A DNA stretch of 9,419 nt from CAZJNX01 sp964547415 (GTDB lineage: Bacteria > Pseudomonadota > Alphaproteobacteria > Rhizobiales > Amorphaceae): positions 1 through 9,419 of the forward strand of contig CAZJNX010000188.1 in assembly GCA_964547415.1 (NCBI GenBank). The letters are read 5' to 3'. Below are positions 5,997 to 9,419 of the stretch, piece by piece (within the stretch, counting starts at the first letter, position 1; each line of letters opens with the position of its first letter). Below the pieces are notes generated by a model. The model was not told the DNA's origin, searched no databases, and was given only the letters and a program-made list of their open reading frames with translations. The position numbers were made by a program, and so were the translations under genes.

Positions 5997-7294
5997 AGCC
6001 CGCCCGCGGCAGGCGCCGCGCGCCCGCCCGTCCCGCCCCGGAGACGGAGCGGGTGGCGACGGTCGAGCGCCTCGGCCGGCGCGGGGAGGGGCGCGTTCCG
6101 GCCGAGGGCGCCCTTGCGGCCGCCCACGTCCCCTTCGCCCTCCCGGGGGAGCGGGTGCGGATCGCCCAGGTCCGCGACCGCGGGCGGCTCCTCGAGGTCC
6201 TGTCCGCCTCGCCCGACCGGGTCGCGGCGCCCTGCCGCCACTTCGGCGCCTGCGGCGGCTGCGCCCTCCAGCACCTCGCCGCCCCCGCCTACCGGGCCTT
6301 CAAGGAGGACCTCTTCCGCACCGCTCTCGCGGCCGCAGGCCTCGACCCCGGGGCCTTTCCGGTCGACTGGCGGGCCGTCCCGCCGGCGAGCCGGCGCCGC
6401 GTCACCTTCACGGTCCGCCGCGAGCGGGGCGGCCGCACCGTCCTCGGATTCGCCGAGGCGCGCAGCCACCGCCTCGTTCCAGTCGAGGGCTGCCTCGTCC
6501 TCTCGCCCGCCCTCGCCGCGGCCCTTCCGGCCCTCGGGGCCCTCGCCGCCGCGGTCGTGCCCGCCGGGGGGGAGGGGCGACTGGTGGCGACGGCCGTGGA
6601 GGGCGGGCTCGACGTCGCCTTCGCGGGCGTCGGCGCGGCGCCGGACCCGCTCGCCGTCGCCGACGCGGCGGCAGCGTTCGCCGACCCGCCGCTCCTGCGG
6701 GCGACCGCGGGCGGGGAGATCCTCTACCAGGCGGCCGAGCCCGTCGTGCGGGTGGCGGACGTGGCCGTGCCCTTCCCGCCCGGCGCCTTCCTCCAGGCCT
6801 CGGCGGAGGCCGAGCGGGCGGTGGCGGACGCGGTGGTCGCGGCGACGGATGGCGCGCGGCGCGTCGCCGACCTCTTCTGCGGCCTCGGCACCTTCGCCCT
6901 GCCCCTCGCCCGCAGGGCGGCCGTCCACGCCGTCGACGGGGACGGGGCGCTCGTCGCGGCGCTCGCGGCGGCGGCGCGGAGGGCGGCGGGGCTGCGGCCC
7001 GTCGCCACCGGGGTGCGGGACCTCATGGCCTTTCCCCTGTCGGCGCGGGAGCTGTCGGCCTTCGAGGCGGTCGTCTTCGACCCGCCGCGGGCGGGCGCGC
7101 CGGCCCTCGCGGGGGAGATCGCCGCCGCCTCGGTGCCGCTCGCCATCGCCGTGTCGTGCAACCCGGCGACCCTCGCGCGGGACGCGGCCCGCCTCGTCGC
7201 GGGTGGCTTCAAAATCGCGCATGCAACGCTCGTCGACCAGTTCGTATATACTGCCCATCTGGAAGTCGTGATGGTGCTCCGGAGGGACGCTTGA
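5993..7294 (+). CDS. TrmA/RlmD-family 23S rRNA (uracil-5)-methyltransferase, [4Fe-4S]
   Basis: This 433-residue enzyme uses SAM to put a methyl group on C5 of a uridine in RNA, most likely 23S rRNA (RlmD/RlmC-like). A TRAM-like RNA-binding domain (about 20-75) is followed by cluster cysteines Cys81, Cys87, Cys90 (CRHFGACGGC) and Cys167 (EGCLVL), with spacing matching E. coli RlmD. The methylase domain shows FLQAS (Gln268), the SAM loop DLFCGLGTFALPLA (293-306), FDPPRAGAP (362-370), the catalytic cysteine Cys389 in VSCNPATLARD, and the general base Glu424 in HLEVVMVL. The C-terminal 15 or so codons are unusually AT-rich, with GTA TAT ACT instead of the GTC TAC ACC used elsewhere. This coincides with a candidate internal promoter. 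The gene is joined to tlyA by GTGA and to the next gene by TGATG. The exact target U1939-type position cannot be fixed from sequence. Confidence 0.92.
   Translation: MKPARGRRRAPARPAPETERVATVERLGRRGEGRVPAEGALAAAHVPFALPGERVRIAQVRDRGRLLEVLSASPDRVAAPCRHFGACGGCALQHLAAPAYRAFKEDLFRTALAAAGLDPGAFPVDWRAVPPASRRRVTFTVRRERGGRTVLGFAEARSHRLVPVEGCLVLSPALAAALPALGALAAAVVPAGGEGRLVATAVEGGLDVAFAGVGAAPDPLAVADAAAAFADPPLLRATAGGEILYQAAEPVVRVADVAVPFPPGAFLQASAEAERAVADAVVAATDGARRVADLFCGLGTFALPLARRAAVHAVDGDGALVAALAAAARRAAGLRPVATGVRDLMAFPLSARELSAFEAVVFDPPRAGAPALAGEIAAASVPLAIAVSCNPATLARDAARLVAGGFKIAHATLVDQFVYTAHLEVVMVLRRDA
7245..7252 (+). promoter_or_regulatory. Candidate internal promoter -10 inside the RlmD-like gene
   Basis: GTATATACT, containing TATACT at 7247-7252, lies about 42 bp before the ATG of the next methyltransferase. 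It falls in a stretch (7209-7270) where synonymous codons shift towards A and T. No good -35 is seen 16-18 bases upstream: the hexamer there is close to CAACGC. Support rests on the -10 and the local composition. Confidence 0.3.
7281..7286 (+). promoter_or_regulatory. Ribosome binding site for the orphan methyltransferase
   Basis: GGAGGG lies inside the last codons of the RlmD-like gene, 7 nt before the ATG at 7294. It fixes that start, even though the frame is open further upstream, and shows the gene can be translated independently despite the one-base overlap. Confidence 0.65.
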
Positions 7295-8382
7295 TGACCC
7301 TGTCGCCCATCGAGCGGCTCGCGCTCCGCGCCCGCTTCGGCGCCGAGCAGGCCGCCCGGGTCGGCTGGTACGCCGCCAACAACGCCGCTGCCGTCCGCCG
7401 GGCGCGGGAGCTCGCGAAGGATCTGCCGCCGCTGCCGAGGCCCACGATCAGCGCGCCCGCGGGCGTGCCGGAGCGATCGAAGCTTCTGCCCCACGTGCGG
7501 CGCCTCCTCGAGGACGACCTCGCCAACGTGGAGGCGGGCCTCTACCCGATGCCCGAGGACGAGGGGTTCCAGCTCCCCGAGCTCCTCCGCCGCCGCGCCC
7601 TCTACATGAAGGACCTGCCGGAGGTGGTCCGCCGCCGCCACACGAAGGCCTCCCAGGAGGTCGACCGGACCGACGGGCGGCGCCCGCGCTACTACCTGCA
7701 GAACTTCCACTACCAGAGCGGCGGCTGGATGACGCCGGAATCGGCGGCCCTTTACGACACGCAGGTGGAGACGCTCTTCTTCGGGGCCGCCGCCGCCATG
7801 CGCCGCCAGGGCCTGGTGCCGATCGCGGAGGAGGTGCGCGGGCGGGACCAGCGCACGATGCGCCTCCTCGACGTCGCGTGCGGGACCGGCGCGTTCCTGA
7901 AGGACGTGACGCGGGCCTTCCCGCGGCTGCCCTCCGTCGCCCTCGACCTGTCGGAGCCCTACGTACGGCAGGCACGGGCGGCGCTCGGCGACCGCCCGGC
8001 CGTGCGGCCCCTCGTCGGCAATGCCGAGGCCCTGCCGGTGGCGGACGGGAGCGTGGACGTGCTCACCAGCGTCTACCTCTTCCACGAGCTGCCGCCGAAG
8101 GTGCGGCCCGTGGTGGCGCGCGAGATGGGCCGGGTCGTGCGCCCCGGCGGGATCGCGGTGATCGTGGACAGCCTGCAGACCGGCGACACGCCGGAGTTCG
8201 ACGGGCTCCTCGAGCTCTTCCCCCAGATGTTCCACGAGCCCTACTACGAGAGCTACACCCGCACCGACATGGCCGCGCTGTTCGCCGAGGGGGGTCTCGT
8301 GGAGGAGCGGTCGTGGCCCGCCTTCATGTCCAAGGTGTTCGTGTTCCGCAAGGCGGCGGGGCGGCGCGGCCGCAAGGGGTGA
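7294..8382 (+). CDS. Class I SAM-dependent methyltransferase, substrate unknown
   Basis: The 362-residue protein has a C-terminal Rossmann-type methyltransferase domain (about 187-352, Methyltransf_11/UbiE-like): LLDVACGTGAFL (191-202) as the SAM loop, VALDLSEPYV as motif II with Asp218, GNAEALPVADGSVDV (242-256) and GRVVRPGGI (279-287). In front lies a region of about 185 residues not found in plain UbiE proteins, ending in YYLQNFHYQSGGW (133-145) and SAALYDTQVETLFFG (150-164). From general knowledge, similar NFHYQ...YDxQVE proteins occur as uncharacterised methyltransferases in cyanobacteria, plastids and many alphaproteobacteria. I treat this as resemblance, not proof. The downstream MFHEPYYESY (312-321) is also distinctive. 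No membrane helix is seen. Being last in the operon after two RNA methylases does not establish an RNA substrate; a lipid or quinone-type small molecule is equally open. Confidence 0.85.
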   Translation: MTLSPIERLALRARFGAEQAARVGWYAANNAAAVRRARELAKDLPPLPRPTISAPAGVPERSKLLPHVRRLLEDDLANVEAGLYPMPEDEGFQLPELLRRRALYMKDLPEVVRRRHTKASQEVDRTDGRRPRYYLQNFHYQSGGWMTPESAALYDTQVETLFFGAAAAMRRQGLVPIAEEVRGRDQRTMRLLDVACGTGAFLKDVTRAFPRLPSVALDLSEPYVRQARAALGDRPAVRPLVGNAEALPVADGSVDVLTSVYLFHELPPKVRPVVAREMGRVVRPGGIAVIVDSLQTGDTPEFDGLLELFPQMFHEPYYESYTRTDMAALFAEGGLVEERSWPAFMSKVFVFRKAAGRRGRKG

Positions 8383-8474
8383 GGCGGCGGAGGCGATGCA
8401 AGCCTCGCGTCATGGACTTGTGGTATTGCCGTGCTAGTTCTGGCGATCGTTCATCCGCGGTCCGGGTCCGGTCC
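8383..8474 (+). other. AT-richer gap between methyltransferase and membrane protein
   Basis: A 92-bp gap. GAGGC (8390-8394) and GCCTC (8402-8406) form a 5-bp hairpin with no T run, so termination is doubtful. Bases 8408-8455 are the most AT-rich intergenic stretch on this side of the window and include CTTGTG and GCTAGTT, which suggests a promoter for the next gene. I could not find a -35/-10 pair with acceptable spacing. Confidence 0.35.
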
Positions 8475-8813
8475 ATGCGCAAGGCGCTTTTCGTCACGTT
8501 CGGTCTCGTCTGTCTCGTCCTCGGCCTCCTCACGGTGTGGACGCCGCTGCCGACGGGGATCCCCCTCATCGCCCTGTCGATGGTGATCCTCGTGGGCGCG
8601 AGCCGCACGGCGCGCCGCCTCGTGCGCGGCGCGCGGGACCGTTTCGACTGGTTCCATTACGGCGTCGCCTTCGTGGAGGAGCGGGCCAACCGAAACATGG
8701 CGACGCGGCTGAAACGCACCCGGCCCCTGCGCCGCCCCATGCTCGCGCCGGTGCGCCACGCCGTCGCCGCCACGGTCCGGACCAGCCGGCGCGACACGCC
8801 GCCGATCACCTGA
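8475..8813 (+). CDS. Small two-helix inner-membrane protein
   Basis: The predicted product has 112 residues. Two hydrophobic segments at about 4-23 and 27-43 are separated by a short TPLPTGIP turn. A positively charged cytoplasmic tail follows (RRLVRGARDR at 48-57, then Arg/Lys-rich to the end). The helix-PLPTGIPL-helix-ARR layout resembles small DUF454 (YbaN)-like or PGPGW-type membrane proteins, but I cannot assign a family with confidence. Start: ATG 8475 lies just before the first helix but has no clear ribosome binding site. An in-frame ATG at 8412 would add 21 residues (MDLWYCRASS...) and places GGAGG too far away (18 nt). The gap and AT-rich upstream stretch suggest its own promoter. 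It is probably real because codon use and the membrane-protein pattern are coherent. Confidence 0.7.
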   Translation: MRKALFVTFGLVCLVLGLLTVWTPLPTGIPLIALSMVILVGASRTARRLVRGARDRFDWFHYGVAFVEERANRNMATRLKRTRPLRRPMLAPVRHAVAATVRTSRRDTPPIT

Positions 8814-9152
8814 ACACCGCCGGCGTCCCCGGGCGGCGTGGGGCGGGCGGCTGGCGGCACCGTGGCGTGGCGGCCGCGGCTCCTTGCCCCCGTGGCGTCG
8901 GCCGGAGCCCGCGCCCGCCACGCCCCGTCCGTACCGGCGGCGCCGCGCCGGATGCCTCCCCGGGGGCACCGCGGATCACGCCCCTGGCCGGGGAATCGGC
9001 GGACGGCGCGGCTCCAGCGCATCGCGACATGAAGACACGCGGCCGCCCTGCCCGTGCCGGGTGGACGGCGCGGTCACCTGCCACGTTCCGTCCGCGCGGG
9101 CGGCGCCGCGCCGGACGTCGCCACCGGGGGCATGGCGGATCGCGCCCCGACC

Positions 9153-9170
9153 GCCGGGGGGCCCCCCGGC
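9153..9170. repeat. 18-bp perfect GC palindrome in the array
   Basis: GCCGGGGGGCCCCCCGGC is a perfect palindrome. At the matching place in the next unit the symmetry is broken (GGGTGGCCCACC core), so it is specific to this copy. Confidence 0.7.
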
Positions 9171-9233
9171 CCCGACCGCCGGCTCGGGGGAGGGTGCGGA
9201 CCCATTGCGGCGGGAGAGGAAGACACGCGAACG

Positions 9234-9253
9234 CCCCGCCCGCGCGGGCGGGG
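9234..9253. repeat. 20-bp perfect palindrome, first copy
   Basis: CCCCGCCCGCGCGGGCGGGG is its own reverse complement and follows GAAGACACGCGAACG. It recurs exactly 149 bp to the right. There is no loop and no T tract, so it is more like a protein-binding or cruciform-type site than a terminator. Confidence 0.75.
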
Positions 9254-9382
9254 GCGCGCCGGACGCCGGCAAGGGGGGCACCGCGGATCGAGCTCCGACC
9301 GCAGGGTGGCCCACCGGCTTCCGACCGCCGGATCGGCGGACGGTGCGGACCCATCGCGGCGGGCGAGGAAGACACGCGAACG

Positions 9383-9402
9383 CCCCGCCCGCGCGGGCGG
9401 GG
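9383..9402. repeat. 20-bp perfect palindrome, second copy
   Basis: Identical to the palindrome at 9234-9253 and in the same place within the next tandem unit. Earlier units have only related, imperfect sequence at this place. Confidence 0.75.
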
Positions 9403-9419
9403 GCGCGCCGGACGCCGGC

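Larger units (their letters stand above)
8814..9419. other. Gene-free right flank made largely of tandem repeats
   Basis: No supportable gene is present. Long open frames on the minus strand read as Arg/Pro/Gly/Ala-rich artefacts. The repeat periods of 163, 149 and 149 bp are not all multiples of three, so no single frame survives across the units. From about 8918 to the edge the sequence is a tandem array. Bases 8814-8917 are plain GC-rich sequence in which I find no terminator. Confidence 0.65.
8918..9419. repeat. Tandem repeat array, unit about 149-163 bp, running off the window
   Basis: Successive units align through shared blocks: CCACG..CCGTCC, GGCGCCGCGCCGGA, GGGGGCA..GCGGATC, GCGGACGGTGCGG and GAAGACACGCG. 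The anchor CCGGAY falls at about 8948, 9111, 9259 and 9408, giving periods of 163, 148-149 and 149. Bases 9193-9270 and 9342-9419 match at 76 of 78 positions (offset exactly 149), while the leftmost unit is clearly diverged. Similarity therefore rises towards the right edge and the array continues outside the window. The period is too long for CRISPR or microsatellite, and no gene lies within the units. Confidence 0.85.

Noticed and set aside
5207..7258. Long minus-strand open frame opposite tlyA and the RlmD-like gene
   Set aside because: It crosses two real genes that overlap by GTGA and have complete catalytic motifs. The translation is low-complexity Arg/Gly/Ala.
8390..8406. Intrinsic terminator after the orphan methyltransferase
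   Set aside because: The stem is only 5 bp and no T run follows.
8918..9419. CRISPR array or coding repeat protein
   Set aside because: Units are 149-163 bp with no short constant repeat separated by variable spacers, and the period does not preserve a reading frame.

Overview
The window is chromosomal DNA of very high GC content (roughly three quarters G+C by eye). It carries ordinary housekeeping and respiratory genes, with third codon positions almost always G or C. The gene set is a deoxyxylulose-phosphate synthase, a TlyA-type rRNA methylase, a TrmA/RlmD-type iron-sulfur RNA methyltransferase, a SCO copper chaperone and a YcaD-like MFS transporter. This set, together with CTTGAC/TTGACA-type promoter elements and strongly GC-biased codons, points to an alphaproteobacterium, probably Hyphomicrobiales or Rhodobacterales. 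I cannot name the genus. There are no rRNA or tRNA genes, transposase, integrase, phage, CRISPR or recognisable defence genes.

Layout. Bases 1-146 are gene-free sequence downstream of dxs. dxs (minus strand, 147 to about 2075-2084) makes 1-deoxyxylulose 5-phosphate for isoprenoid synthesis. A gene-free gap of about 820 bp (2085-2908) follows. It holds a probable dxs promoter overlapped by a 20-bp inverted repeat, several small hairpins, and a 66-bp near-perfect hairpin. On the plus strand, a YcaD-like MFS transporter (2909-4348) reads divergently from dxs.

Next is a tightly packed plus-strand run: sco (4464-5075), a 44-residue one-helix membrane protein (5086-5220), tlyA (5217-5996), a TrmA/RlmD-family RNA methyltransferase (5993-7294) and a class I SAM methyltransferase of unknown substrate (7294-8382). 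The junctions are 10 bp, then GTGA, GTGA and TGATG overlaps, so the last four genes are almost certainly translated from one mRNA. After an AT-richer 92-bp gap comes a small two-helix membrane protein (8475-8813).

The right end (about 8918-9419) is a non-coding tandem array with a period of 149-163 bp that runs off the window edge. The last two units are nearly identical and contain a perfect 20-bp GC palindrome.

How the genes fit together: tlyA and the RlmD-like gene are RNA modification enzymes commonly found close to dxs in alphaproteobacteria. Here dxs is on the other strand, and a transporter and the cytochrome-oxidase copper chaperone lie between them. I find no convincing new multi-gene system. 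The items most worth follow-up are the 44-aa ORF coupled to tlyA, the orphan methyltransferase with its own candidate internal promoter, the 66-bp hairpin, the operator-like palindrome at the dxs promoter, and the tandem array.
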